DNA of 64,000 nucleotides from Ypsolopha sequella (taxonomy: Eukaryota > Arthropoda > Insecta > Lepidoptera > Ypsolophidae). The notes beneath the pieces were generated by a model. It had not been told where the DNA came from. It made no database searches and saw nothing but the letters and a program-made list of their open reading frames with translations. The stretch lies in the NCBI GenBank assembly GCA_934047225.1, contig OW203991.1, positions 8,556,001 through 8,620,000 of the forward strand, written 5' to 3'. The translations under genes and the position numbers were made by a program. Each line of letters opens with the position of its first letter. Position 1 is the first letter of the stretch. Positions 36,701 to 51,100 of this stretch are shown here, one piece after another.

Positions 36701-39184
36701 ACACAGTATACTTCCATTAGTTGGGTTTTCACGAATTTCATAGGAACAGAAATCAAAACCGAATCAAATCTGGGTTCATAGTAATAGGATACTTGGATGA
36801 TCTTAATAGAGGGGTGAGTCTACTCTACTAAGAGGATTTACACCACATATTTTAGTTAAAATACGTTGAGGAAAACAAAAAGATAGTAAGGTCGGCCAAC
36901 TATCTTCGTGTTACATTAACTTGATCAAGAGTTCACTTTCGATATAGAAATTTTAAATTCACCCAAACGCATGTAGCTCATAATTTTCTTTTCTTATTAT
37001 TTTAATTTCACTTCATCAATTATTTAAGAGCTTAGCTCTTGTCGGTGAGGTGTCCTCTGTTGTTCATTGTCTGGGGTAAACTCTTTTAATCATTGTCAAC
37101 ATGTAAATTGTGACATAGGCTAGAGTTGGTAATTGTGCTTGATTCGTAGAGTATCCCTTCTTTTTAATAAAAGTAATTTCTAAATGTAAAACAAAGATTT
37201 TGTCAATTAAATTCAAATATCAAGATAAATCTTTGTCATCTGTGTAGGTTCATATATTTTATAGTCAAACTCAGAAGATCATTCAATTTTATTTAAGAAT
37301 TGTGCTCTTGTTGGTGGAGTCTTCGACTTATTTTGGGTATATAATTGAATATAATACTAGGATTTTAATTTATTTTATTTTGCATAATGAGAAAGGAATG
37401 GTTCTTATTATGGTTTTTATTACATTAGGCAATAGTAGCTATCTCAATAATGCTAGGTAACTTTGTCATAAAACAAGATCAAAGGTTTTTATCAAGGTTC
37501 CTCATACTGTGGAAGATATAAAGCCAATACTATGTCCTTGTATCAATGAATATATATATATTTTTAAAATCTACATATGATGGGAAATTTTTATTATTGA
37601 TGTAGTGATGGGGGGGTCATATAGTAGGTACATGAAGTACGTACAGATATTCCTTAAATTTTAGTAGTAATACCAATCATGGAGTTAGCTTGTCTGTTCT
37701 TATGTATACTGAAATAGGCGTAGTTGGTTTGTCGGTTGGACTGAAGGGATAATTCACTCAGTCTGAATAATATAGGTAGAATCACGGATGGGGGGTTACG
37801 GTATTAATTTGCATTTACAAAGTTAGACTAAAATAATGTGAATTTTTTTTTTATAATATAGTCCGGTTTTCATGTCTTATTTTTGGAGAAGGAATAATAG
37901 CTAATTTTAAATAAATTTATCTGAATGGAAAGATGCCTTCATTCATTCCGGGGAAACTCCACCCCATTAGCCAAGCAATGCCGTGCTAAGTGTATATGTT
38001 CCTGTACTATGCAGATCAGGACTTTACACATCGTCAGGAGTGGATGGAATCATCGTTCATTTTATTATTTTGCAAGGAAGTAAAATATTTCATTTTTTTT
38101 TCTTTACTATAAGATAGGCATAAGACTTTATGAAATTATTCCGCATCCGAGTAAGCAAGAAAACTGACTTACTAAATTTTTGATCTTCTCGGATTTTAAC
38201 TTTTCCTTACAACTTTAATTACCGCAGTTTGATAAGGAAATGAATCCGCGGAAATTACTAGCATGGACAACTTTATCTTCAAAATAATAATAAAACAATA
38301 AATTATGATGAAGTTGTTTGTTTAACAAGCAATTTCATACGCATTGACTTAATATTATAATTTAAACCCGGAAATTTAAAGAATCCTAATCAGATGTGCT
38401 GGTGACTCCTTAGAGTGGGATGTAAGACTAACGAGAATGAGGAAAGGTGAAAAGAAAATATCCCAATACCTATCTGTACGGAATATGTATATATATTATT
38501 TCCCTTAAGTATGAAGTTAAAAAGAGGCTTTAAGGGGGGTAACAGATATGTCGATAAGGATTAAATTATCATGGTTAGAACCAGAAACACTACATTTAAC
38601 AAATGGCTTATTATGGAAAATTGGAGTTAGGTTAAAATACAAAGAAAAAGTACATGATAAGTCCATACTACACAAGAAGCTAAAAGCTATCCTTTAAAAC
38701 TACACTATACATGTGCCATGAGATTTTCAAGGGTTATTAGAGGAAAGTTTCCACCTGGGATGGGTAAACAAAGGGATATTTATTATGAGGAGGTCCATTG
38801 ATAGTTAGATCTGGTGAGATTTGGGATAAGCGATGGCAGATCTAGTATAATTGAAAAGTTGAATTGCATTGGATGGCCATATTATTATCACAGGATATGT
38901 TGAAATTCACAACTTTGGCACCCTCGTCTCTGCCAGACCTCTATCGATCGAAGTAAAATATATCCATTATTAATCTATTGTAGGGGAATCTGGATACTAG
39001 TGATTCATGTTAAAGGATTGGTCATAAGACATACATACAACAAGCATATTCTGGTAAAAATTATGATAATTCGTTTGGGAAGATTAAGCTGGGTCCATGT
39101 TAGTGATAATTATTTTTTCTTTTTGGGGGAAAGATTTACTCCGGTTAGATAGATAGAAGCCTGCGTAAATATTTCGGGGGCGAA
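24790..39184 (+). repeat. Array unit, copy 2 (14,395 bp)
   Basis: Complete unit, A at 24790-29887 and B at 29888-39184. It is 3 bp longer than the others because of an extra AAT/TAA repeat in GAATAATAATCAAC near 24981-24992 where other copies read GAATAATCAAC. It carries G at 26844, like copies 3 and 4. Otherwise no difference from copy 1 was noticed. Confidence 0.9.
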
Positions 39185-42100
39185 TGTAACATTCCACATG
39201 GTATGCTGTCATTGGGTATCACTAAAATGGACAATTATTATGTACTTATTCATAATAAACATACAGATGATGTATGAACCTTAATACTTAGAAGTTTCGG
39301 TAAAGTGGCAACATTCCAAACTGAGACGGAACCAACCACAGGTCGAAGGGTCCACCAAAACTCATGTGCTTAGATGAATAATCAACTTAAAGTAAAGTAA
39401 ATATTGAATGATTGAACCATTAAGGGTTTCACCTTCTCTTGTAACTCTAAACATCATTGTGACAAAATGTTCATGCTGCTCATTATTTCATTAAGATCTT
39501 AAAAAGCATAGTATTGTTGTGTAGCAGACAATATGGCGGCTGGAATTCGAATGTTCTTGAAAGATTCAAAAATTATCAGAACTACACGTGGCGTATTCAA
39601 ACCGCGGTGGAGAAATCGGATTTGTAGGCGCGAAAACAAATTGTAACTAAAATTGAACCTTGGGTTAAGGGGGAAAGAGGCTAAAATATATTCAGCAATT
39701 GATGATAGAAGAACTGGTTAAAACAAGTTTGTTGTAGGAAGGCAGTGAGATGGTTAGTGTGACGTAATATCGTACGATTTGGAGCGGCGACGGCTAGCCA
39801 ATAGAAAGACATCTAGAAAGGTTGCGTGGGCGTCGAACAGGAGTAGGAGAGAAGGTTTTATAAGGATTGCGCGCGCTTTTGCAGGAGGATTAGCAGATTC
39901 TTCTTGGGCAATGCAGACGTATTTGTCAAAGGTATTTTTTTTAAAGCGGCAGGCACTCGTTTAGCCTAAATGTTTAATTTTCGGTTTTGATGTACAAAAT
40001 TTAGAGTCACGGGCGCATAATCAATAGTTTATTAGATATTCAAAGTGGGCTTGTCTAATGATTTCCTAAGAATTCTGGGCTACCTTATGTAGGTATTGCC
40101 GGATGTTTTGGTCGCGAAGGCTTGAAACTGATGATCGCTTCGGCGTGAGGTTTGGCTGGCCAGGGGAATTCGTGAGGCAAGTTTCTTTTTGAATCGCGTT
40201 TTGTTGATAAAGTATTAAAGTCGTACCGTAGCCTTCAGTAAATTAAATATATAGGATCCGTAGCTAGTTTGGGGTTGCTGGGGTGGGTAGCATGGGTGTT
40301 TCTCGAGCTGGTATGGCGAGGAATTACCTTGAAATTGTATAGGACAAATAATGTAGGGTATCGCCGGGAGTGTTTTTCCGATTTCAGTGATTCCCTCTCT
40401 CGGGCGAGGTCCGCTAGATGCGCCATAATTGTACCTGTTGAGACCGGCTTGTACACGAGAGAAAATCTATCCTCCTGCATTGCACTTGGCAGGGTACCTT
40501 ATTTTCCTTCCAATCCGCTTGTGGTTGTAGGTTCTTTGGCCACAAGTATCCTTGTTATCTATATATGTACATATTGCACCCATATAGGGATAGGCTAGGG
40601 AGTAATAGGTTTTTAGGCACATTTAGAGGACTAACTCACCTCGCTTCATCAAATATTAGCTAGGATAGGCCAGAACTCATTGCACCCCGAGTCTGTTGAC
40701 ATACGCAATTAAATGTAAATGTGAGGAATTTCCTCTAGTTTTGAAATATTCACACACCCAACAGCTTAGGGATATTTGTTTTAGGACATGATAGGCAGGT
40801 AAAATCATAGGTAGGTAATCTATTATTGATATTTTTCAGTTCAAGGTTATACTTACTATTAAGTAAGTATTATCATGCTTCGATGTAGGGTGGCAATTTA
40901 TTTACGGGTTAGAAAAGAACGCGGGAAAGCGCGAGAAGTTGAGTGGGTAGGACAGAACTCCAGAAGGTTCCAATATTGTTGCTTGTAAAATTTTGTGTTT
41001 GATATGAAGGTAGGAAAATGTTTGAGCAGTCAGGTTACTAGAATTATTGAAAATTCTAGATTATTATTTAGGTTTGTGGCCGAGAGAATCTGGTAATGTT
41101 CAGAAACAATCTCTTGACTATAGGTTTGTGAAGTGAAGTTTTATTTTTTTATCAAACGAAGTTTGACCTTTATGTAGGATAAGTGATGTGTTTGAAGTGA
41201 GTGCTTTTGTTGTGAAAATCTGAGCAAAATCTTATGTGAGTTCGCAAATAGAATGAATAATTTGGAAGTAATATTCTCTCAATAAAAATCAGAGATATTT
41301 CCATGTAATATTACTAAGAAAGTGTTTCAAATTCTGTAATAATTGTTTGATCAATTTTGCAGTAACCTTTCATAAAAATGGTTTATTTTGGTAAAGTCTT
41401 GCATCCAGTGAAATTATCTAGTATTGAATTTGCAACTAGAAAGAATAGTTTCGGGTCCATAGTTACTCATTTATCAATTAGGGCAGACTTCAAGTTCATA
41501 TTTTAATCCATTTAGAGCGGTTTCCATGATAAAGTGTTCAATGAGAAAAATCACATGATCAGCCTTAAATAAAGTTGGTGATTTTGATATCGAAATTGTG
41601 AATTTCATAGATTCAGATAAAGCATTTTATTTTAAAATAAATAAAGCTTCAGTACATATGTACATAGCTTAGTTTAAATAATTTTGGAATCATAAATTTC
41701 CCTATAAATAGGAAATATTTCAATTATATAAATAGTTTAGAAAAAGGTTTGGTTTTTGCGAGTTTGCAGCTTTTTGGAGAAGGAATGTTTTCGATTTATA
41801 AATTATTTTACCTGAAAATAAAGGTATGTTAGTAAAAATGAATTTATATTCGCCAGGAGACTAGAATATAGCTCCTCTGTAGTCAAGCAAAGCAGTACTA
41901 CTATAGTCAACCTTATACTGAAATGGTTAAGGCGTCTATACTTCGTCAGGTGTGTGTAGATTCATTTATTTGTTCGTCATATAGTAAAATCATAGACGGC
42001 CGAGAGATAGCTTTAATAACGTTGAAAATTATTCCGAATCCAGGAAGTATGTAGAACGTATAGCTTTATTGCTGAAGTTTGTTTCTAAAAATAAAGGACA

Positions 42101-45100
42101 TCTTCAAGCTTTTATAAATTTTAAGACAAGTAGAAAAAGTCTTGGTTCAACAGAAATAGTCCAGAATTTGGTCTAGTTGAGTACCTACTTAGCCCATACT
42201 ATGGATCTGGGTCAGATAAATAGCGAGAAGCTACCTTTTTGGTAAAAAATGCCATACAAAATTATAAAACTTACCTACTTCTTTTTTGCACAAGTGAACA
42301 AATACAAAGTTCATGTTGCTATTTTAGTCAATATAATATCCGGCACAGACATAGCCTTAAATATTATTGTTGATCCAAAATCATGGAAACCATTTTTATA
42401 TCTGAGTTTATTTGAGAGATTGTTAGAAAATGGATAAAATTCTAATGTAGATATTGGTACTTATCTGACTTGTCTTAAATATAACAAAGACGATTGTATT
42501 ACAGAAGTTTTTACAATTTTAACTAGATAGAAGTTCTCTATTGAATAGTAAACAGAATGACTGTACGCTGAATATGAAAGTCTAAGTTTTACTTGATAGT
42601 TTTGTCATATTGACCTAGCAACTTGAGTACTACAAGCAATATCTAAGAAATTAATTTTATCTGAAACAGCTAGTCACTACTTGAGTAGATTTGTTAAGAG
42701 GCTGAATCATTGAATAGGACATGGTGCAACACGAGTGATTTCTATGTTTAGGGACGCTCTGGATTTCTTGTTGGTTCTTTACCAGAGTTGTGTAGTCAGG
42801 GAACCAACATAGGCGCGTAAATTTAAAAATAAATAAATAAATCTTAAATTTAGAATTCAAAAAAAAAAGTATACACTAAAAAAAGTCAAGGGGGTATTCC
42901 ACATCCAAGGGAAGGTACTTCTGAGAAGTTGCTGATATGGCTTACTTTGAATCTCTATTTTATGAAAAGATAATCACAGATGTAAGAATTTTACTTACTG
43001 TCCTATGGCTTACTTGAAGATTGCCGACTAAATAAGTTATTTTTCGTATAGAAATATCTAACGAATAATAGGTTTTACGACATTCATAAAGGTCAGCTGT
43101 TAAAATATTATTCAGCTTTGATCATCAATAAATTATTAAATTTCAAACTCAGAAATACCTCATCTCATCCATCCCCAATTATTGGTAGTGGTTATTAAAA
43201 AAAAATATATATATATTTTGTTCTTAACGTGGTCAAACAGAGTATTTACAGAACTTGGTGTGAAGTATCGTTTCAAGTAGCGGGTTAGTTTAACGTAGTA
43301 AATTCACGGTTGTATAGCCTCTTAAGAATCTGACTGGCGCAGAATTGCCACAGAGATTTGATTCACCTTTTATTATTTGTAATATTGATGAATTTCAATT
43401 TCTATCTAAACCTACGAATTTGGTTTTAATTATTTTATGTCCAATTTACTTAGCACGTGAAAGATTTAGGTTATTATTTAAGGCGCGACGTAAGGTTCTA
43501 ATCCGACGATCACACTTTGGCCATATATCCGTTGAAATCATTTCTATTGAGCACCAAGCGTTAAGCTATGTAGGTTGTAAGTGGGTTGTTTTTGGCAGGA
43601 TTCGACGGAGTTCAGTTTGAGTAATGGCGTAGTGGTTGTTTTGGTTAAGTTGATAGATTTTAGTACAGACGGAACTCTATGTTCTTTTCATTCAATTACC
43701 GCCTTTGAAAATTTTAGTCGGAATAGACCTCTTCACAGTTTGAAACATATTCCTTTTCTGAGTATTTAGTTAAATCGTTCATGGTAATATTATAAGGTTG
43801 AGAGATCTAACAATTAACATTTTTAGTTTGCTATTTACTTAAAAGTTTCTTTTGATTTTTGGTTTCAACATATATTTTAACGTAGACTTGGTCCATCGCT
43901 ATTCATGCTAAAAGAACCAGGATTACTACACACAACGTAACTCACGGGTCCTAACCGAAGACTAGACGATCACATCATGGCCTACACTAACTTAGAACTC
44001 TTCATATCAATTTATATATTTTATTTATCTGGTTTTGTTTTCGAATATAGTAGTTTGGGGGAGTTAGGCAGGCTCAGGCAGATTTATTTAGGGTTAAGTT
44101 AATTTTAGTTAGGTAGGGATATGTTAGTAATACTAGTAGTAATAGTTAATGGATAGTAGATAGGTAGGTAGTGAGAGAGTAGGGTATATAGGGTAATATA
44201 TATATAGGGTGTATATAGGGTTTATTATATAGAGTATAGTATATCTATTTATTTATGTATGTATGTCGAGAGTGTTTCAACTGATTTAGCCGTGACCAGG
44301 ACATTAGCTTGAATATATGTAGTAATATCATGCAGTAAAATTAGATAAGCTATTTAAAATTTTTAGTTCAGAATTATTGATATGAACGGTGTTCTGAGTT
44401 AGTCAACTGGTATCGTGAAGACGGAAGCATAATAGCGTTTAACATAAATTTCATTGATCAAAGTAGACGATTAGTCATCCATCTCTTTTTTTTTATGGAA
44501 GAGTAAAGCGTGCTTTCTCAGATCTCATTTTATTATTTCAATATCCATTTTTGAATACGACAATTTTCATAGTTTTTTGGTTTGTTAGTAGAACACGAGT
44601 AAAGAATTTTCATGTAGGTAGTATCAAAAAAATAAACAGGAAAAAATTTCAGACGGTTATCTTACAAAATTGTAAAGAATAAGTATTAATATCGCCATGA
44701 TATAGGTTTAGGCTTGACTTGACTTCATTATTTTGGAAACAAAGGTGTTTTTTTCCATGACGTAGGACAAATAAGTTAGGAAAGCAATTGGAAAATAAGT
44801 ATGGTTGATGTCAGGTTAAAAAACAAAAGAGGTGTGTTAGGGTCGTGGTGGATGGAAGTTTGTGGTCCCTGTTTATCTTTTCATAGGCACAAGCTAGGTT
44901 AGACTAGGTTAAATTGAAAGATGTTGAAGAAATGAAAGGAGTGTGTCGGGGTCGTAGCAGGTAAAAGTTGTGTTCTCTGCCTACCACTCTAAGGCTTTAT
45001 GTTTATGAATTAATTGGATTAAGGAATCTGAAGGTGACAATAGGTATGTTTGATGTCAGGTCAAAGATAAAAGAGGTGTGTTAGGGTCGTGGTGGATGGA

Positions 45101-48100
45101 AGTTTGTGGCCCCTGTTTATCTTTTCATAGGCACAAGCTAGGTTAGACTAGGTTAAATTGAAATTTGTTGAAGAAACGAAAGGAGTGTGTCGGGGTCGTG
45201 GCAGGTAAAAGTTGTGTTCTCTGCCTGGGGTAGGCATATTTTCTTATCTAAGGTTATATTTATGACTAAATTAGATTGAGGGATTTGAAGGGGACAATTG
45301 AGGTTTGAGATGAATAGTAGTGAGCGGTTTTTCTTTATATATTATGTAGGCTTACTTTGGTAGAAAAATGGTTAGTAGACTAAGATGAGGCAATAAGGTT
45401 CAGCGATTCGTATTTTCTCGGCAATTTCCGGCTCCATGTGATGTATGAATCTAACCTAAAAATGTCATACAATTTGGCGGTTCACTTTGTGATTCATAAA
45501 ACTGTATGCGTTTTGCTGAGGGCATAGGGGTCGTTTTTGTTCAAGCAAAAATAAGATGCCATTCTTTTGCAGTAGAAATCAAAACAGGTCAGCTTAATAC
45601 TGAATAGGGGGCGTGCCAATTTTCAAAACAAATCATAGAAATCTTGACACCGCAATGTAGGTTTATAATTATTTAGATACTAGCTCCACCTATCGTTGGA
45701 ATGCAATACCAACTTAACTAGTTTGACACTTAACTGTCCACACGCATACGGAACCTAATGCAATTGAATAGTGATGCGTTATTGTTAGTATAGATGGAGC
45801 CACTTTACTAGGACATTTATATAATCATACTGTGATTCAAAGAAATCTTGACACCGCGATGTAGGTTTACAATTATTTAGATACTAGCTCCACCTATCGT
45901 TGGGATGCAACATCAACTTAACTAGTTTGACACTTGACTGCACACACGCATACGAAAGCCTAGTACAATTAAGTAGTAATGCGTTTTTGTTAGTATAGAT
46001 GGAACCAGGACACTAGGTTATTTATACAAACAAACTGTGACTCAATAACTTAAATATTATAATAGATTATATACGCTAATATTATATATATTCAGAAGAA
46101 CTGAGGTACTAACTTCGGATTTGAATGAATACATACTTTGGTAATTCTAAAGTTTTACGCAAACTAAATTATCTAATTATCTTTGTAAAATAGACTAGGA
46201 TAGGGTATAGCTACGTAGAGGCGAGCCAATATAAAATAGTCTAATAAGGACACTTATAGTTTTAGGATATTTTACATATCTATAGAATAAGAGAATTACC
46301 ATATATACCTAGATAGAAAAGTTTTCCATTGATGATATCAGATTGTTATGTATGAATTAGATGAACAGAAGTCATTTCTTTAATACAAGTATACCCTTCT
46401 ATGGTGGTCAGTAGAGTGAAGTATGAAAAATGAAATTATAGGTTGTTATTAGGATGAATGATATGAATTGGATTTATTATATTGGGTCTTAGATATTTAT
46501 ATTGACTGCTTGGAAGGTTTAATGGGAATTCAGAGTAGTTTGGATGCTGTTAGATATAAGAGGGTTGGTGAGTGGTTGAAATGTTAACTGAAACATAGGG
46601 CGTTTGTAAATTATATTTATATTATTTTTGTGTGAAAATGGGGCGAAAATTTACATAGTGAAGTAGTGGGTTTACAATAGAATAAAAGATATTGTACTCA
46701 TTTTGGTTTTTGGTCAAGACTATTATGTAATAGTATGGAAAGTTTTTTTGTGTATGTGGCCAGTGGACGTAAGAATAATTGACGATAAGTCAATTTTATT
46801 GTTAATTTTCTCATTGCCAACAGTATTCTGACCATTCATAAGATAGAGTGAATACATGCGACCAGGTTATGGATGTATTGTGTGTGTATGTGAAGGAAAG
46901 CACTAGTTAGTATGCATTTAACTGTCAAAAGCTTAAAGTCTGCTTGTTGTCGTATTTATTCCGGTTTGGTTGCATATTCTGACAGTGTTCAGTATAAAAA
47001 GGTAGTTAATCTAAAACAAAGGTTAAAGTCGTAAAGAATTTAATGCATTTTATATTGAATTATATCATAGTACCTTGTAAGGTATAAGTAAAATACTTTA
47101 AAATTATTTGATTACGAACTTTGAGGCAGAGATGGTCAAACTTTAGTCTGTGGGCCATTTCCAGTCCAGAAGTAAATAATAAGTAAATAGTAAATAACCG
47201 TAACTAAGTTATCATTTAATTTTGCAGATAAAGAGACCCTTTAGTGTTTTTATTTCTAGTAGAAATATTTTTATTTCAATAAAGAATTATATTATATTTG
47301 GCTAATTTGGTTACTGGTTGTAAACATTGACCCACTTGAGAAGGGGTTGGTGCTCATTTCTTGTCTAAAGTAGATGTAGATAGTAATCACACTTAGAATT
47401 ATTTATGCGAGCTTATTTATTTGATAATCAATTGTAAAGGATTGGTGTATTTTCATACAATCAAATTTATGGGGGCGTAAATAATATGTACCTATCTAGT
47501 GTATAATTTTGCCAAAATGGACCAGGTTGTCAAGATGTAGGGATGAATAAAGAAATAAACAGTAATGTGTGTGTAAGGCTGGCTATATGACAGGCTTACA
47601 TTGAATGAATGTGTTGTGATCTTGTGATGGTATAAATTGTTTACGGTTAGCGAATGTAGGTAATACTTTATATTCTCTACTGTAGGTCAGTATATAACAC
47701 TATACAATGACAGACACATGCATCATAATATCATAGCTATAGAAAGTTAGAATAGTGGCCGGTTGTACATAAAGATTTTATAGGGTGGTCAACATTATTA
47801 TGAATACATACATGTACTAATCATATAGATACAGTATTGTATTGACATGAAAAGAATATTATTATATGATGAAAGTATGAGCTAATTATTTTTATTGTCT
47901 TTTGAAATACTCAAGCAATGAAAGTAAAATCTTTGCATTAAATTTTGTTTAGGGTTGGGATACACAAGTTAACTAACTAAATTTAAAAAAAGACTTGTAG
48001 TGCAGGATTGACTGTGTAAAATACTAGTAATGTATTTATATATATAAATATATAAATATCATATACTATTGCTTAGTATTCAGTACTTAATATTTATTAC

Positions 48101-51100
48101 CTTTATGCTGTTACATAGATAGTATGTACATTATAAATTATGGTTTCAAACATGAACCCATATCTATGTGTTGGCAGTACAATGAGAGCAGGCCACTATT
48201 TTTGTTCTTGGTGTATATTGACTTCGATAATTAGGAAATGTTAGGTAGAAGGATGTTGTATTAGAAATAGGTTATCAATTATACATTTTACAAGAAAGAA
48301 GGCCTAATATTAGATTAGTTTCAATGACTTTCAGTAACATGTTTGGTAGGAAGTTTAGTTCAATGAAATAAAACTTTACTCAGTACTTGGTTAGGTGTAT
48401 TCTTGGCTTGATGATAATAGACTTGAAGACAATTTATTGTACAGGGTTTGAGAAGCAGTTTTAGACTAAGATACGAATGAGAGTCACTTTGTAATGAGAT
48501 AAGATTCTTATAATGAATTATTATGGTTTAAAAAAAAAATAGATGACTTACCGGAAGAATTTCAATGTGTATAATTGAAGGACTGTAGGCAAGTTTAGTC
48601 TTTATAGTTTGTGTTGATTTATCTTCATACCTTACGAGTACATATAGTCTACAGTTATAAAGTAAAATCTCACACAGACATAGAAGGTAGGTACCACCAG
48701 ATAGGTAGGTATATAATAATTCTGACGGACATAAATGAGATTTATCTGCTTGACTTGAACGACAGGCGACGTTTATGTGTTTTGCTGCGTCAAAGTTCAT
48801 ACGCGTTTTCTTTTTGTGCACGCATTTTATGCTTTTCTTGTCGACATCGGTCGTTGCGCAGGCGTCGGTGGACGGTCAAATTGAAAGCACCTCGTTTGAC
48901 ACAGACAGGGAGTAGGGAAATAAAAACGCTACGCATTAGTCAAATCATTAAAGCGTATTTTAGGAAGATTGATTAGGTTAAAAGAAGAATGTGTATATTT
49001 TGAGCAATGTGCAAATACAATTTAGAGGCGGAGGCATATTCGTTTATTTTTATAGACTAGACTGAGAGTTGCGTGAGAGTTGTGACATCCTGAACAGTAC
49101 CTAGGGAAGTAGTGAGCTGGGGGCGAGTGTATGCTAAACAGGAAATAATTATTAACAGAATGATCGAGAGTATGGAGGTATAGAATGTTTCAAAGATAAG
49201 ATCAATATGGGAATAAATAAATGGGTAAAAGTCATAAATATAAGAATATGGATCTTAAATAATTAAATAATTATATTCAAGAAAATTAAATTTTAATCTG
49301 TTATCTGACCGAGTTTTCGTATTGCCTTGAGAAAACCTGATTAAGGAAACTTTCGCTTATGAGGTGACAAACTAACATTAATTATGGGGATGGGGGGCGA
49401 GTGATAGATCAAACGAACACATAAAGTGAATATTGAAATGTTATCTATCGGAGTATTCGATACCCTAATGGAGGCTAGTTATGAAACATCACACGATAAT
49501 AGTGACAGACCAACATTGATTAGGGAATTAAATTAGATGTGTTAGCCAAGGGACGGGTGATAGGTAGAGAAAATCAAAGAAAATATAATTTTGACGGTTG
49601 ATATGAAAGGGGTATAATGTGATTGTTTGTTTTGAATGTGAGTTACTGATACGTGTCAATTTCAAACTCAATGATGAAAATCGTAGAGCGAGTAAATGTT
49701 AATAGTATTATTATATCTATGATGTAAGTGGGATTTTGCATTCGGTGTCATAAAGTTAAGAAACACGAGATGGGAGCGTTCAGTTTGTTGCACTCGATAA
49801 GCAGCATTCGATTCTGATATGGCTCAATTTTTCCCGATCAACTGAGCTAAAAGAGTGAAGAAAATTTAAGTTATATAGGTAACGAATAGGGTGATGACTT
49901 ATTTATTTCATTTACTCACGGTCTCTTGTCTATGTATCATTTTCTTTGTTCCGCTAAGTGCATTGAAGCATATTGAAAAGCTAATAAAATAAGTCTCAGA
50001 GGGTGGTCATGATCAGTATAAAGTAATGTTGTTTAGACAACGATAGTTTGAGTTTCCGATAGTATCGATGGTTTACGAAAATGCCAACGATATATAATAT
50101 ATAACGATATATACGATATATAAATATATACGATATATAACGAAGTTAATCTATAGTTTTTTTTTATACTTATTTTAAATGAAACCTGGGTTTTCGTAGT
50201 TGAACTTTTTGTAATTACTAATAACTAAACAAGTAAATAAGTAATAGAACCACTATGCAAAGTCAAAGTACTTATTGTCAATGACTAAGTATGAAAATGC
50301 TTTAATGACTTATTTTGTGAGAAGAACTTTATTCTGGCACAAAGTATATAAATGTGACCACAGACTATTAAGTACTCGTTTCAAAATCAATACTGAAGGA
50401 TGTGCAGATTATCGATTGTTTTACTGGACAACAGATTGTGCAATAGTGAATATAATATCGATTAATCGATTAGGTAATTGTTGATGTTTATCCAATACTA
50501 GTAAAGAGCATTCAGTTGAATCAGTAATTTTAGCCTTTATGACATGTAAAGCTGACATCGATGGGGTGTTACAAGGAGAACAATCATGAAAAATCACGTA
50601 GAAGGGTGTAAATTTTGCCAACTTTTGAGGAGAGCGATGTATGACCAATTTTGTTATTCACGTCATTTTACCAAAAATACTGTGAAGTCATTTTGATTAC
50701 ATCGATGAAATAGGTTGTTTCGCGCTAAATGTTTACAATTTCGTTCATTAATTTTGATTTTAAATAAACCGTGAGTTGTAAGCTTGTGGGTTATTCGATA
50801 CAAGAGTGAAGGACAAATGAAATATACTAGGATTAGAATCCACTTCAATTTAGTTAATCGCGAGTTGTCAAATCTGAAATTTATTAAAAAGTACAAATAC
50901 TATGTAATAAAACTGTGCGAAAGGGAACAATATTATGACAATTCCTGGAATTACGTGTATAGTAGTGGGTATCACTAGTTAGGATTTAAAGGTCAAAGAA
51001 TATATAAGTTACTTGTCATGTCAAAGGTTTTGTTTACAAATACTTATTTAGTACTTGGGTATTGTATGTATGTATGTGCTTTGGATTTTAATACACAGTA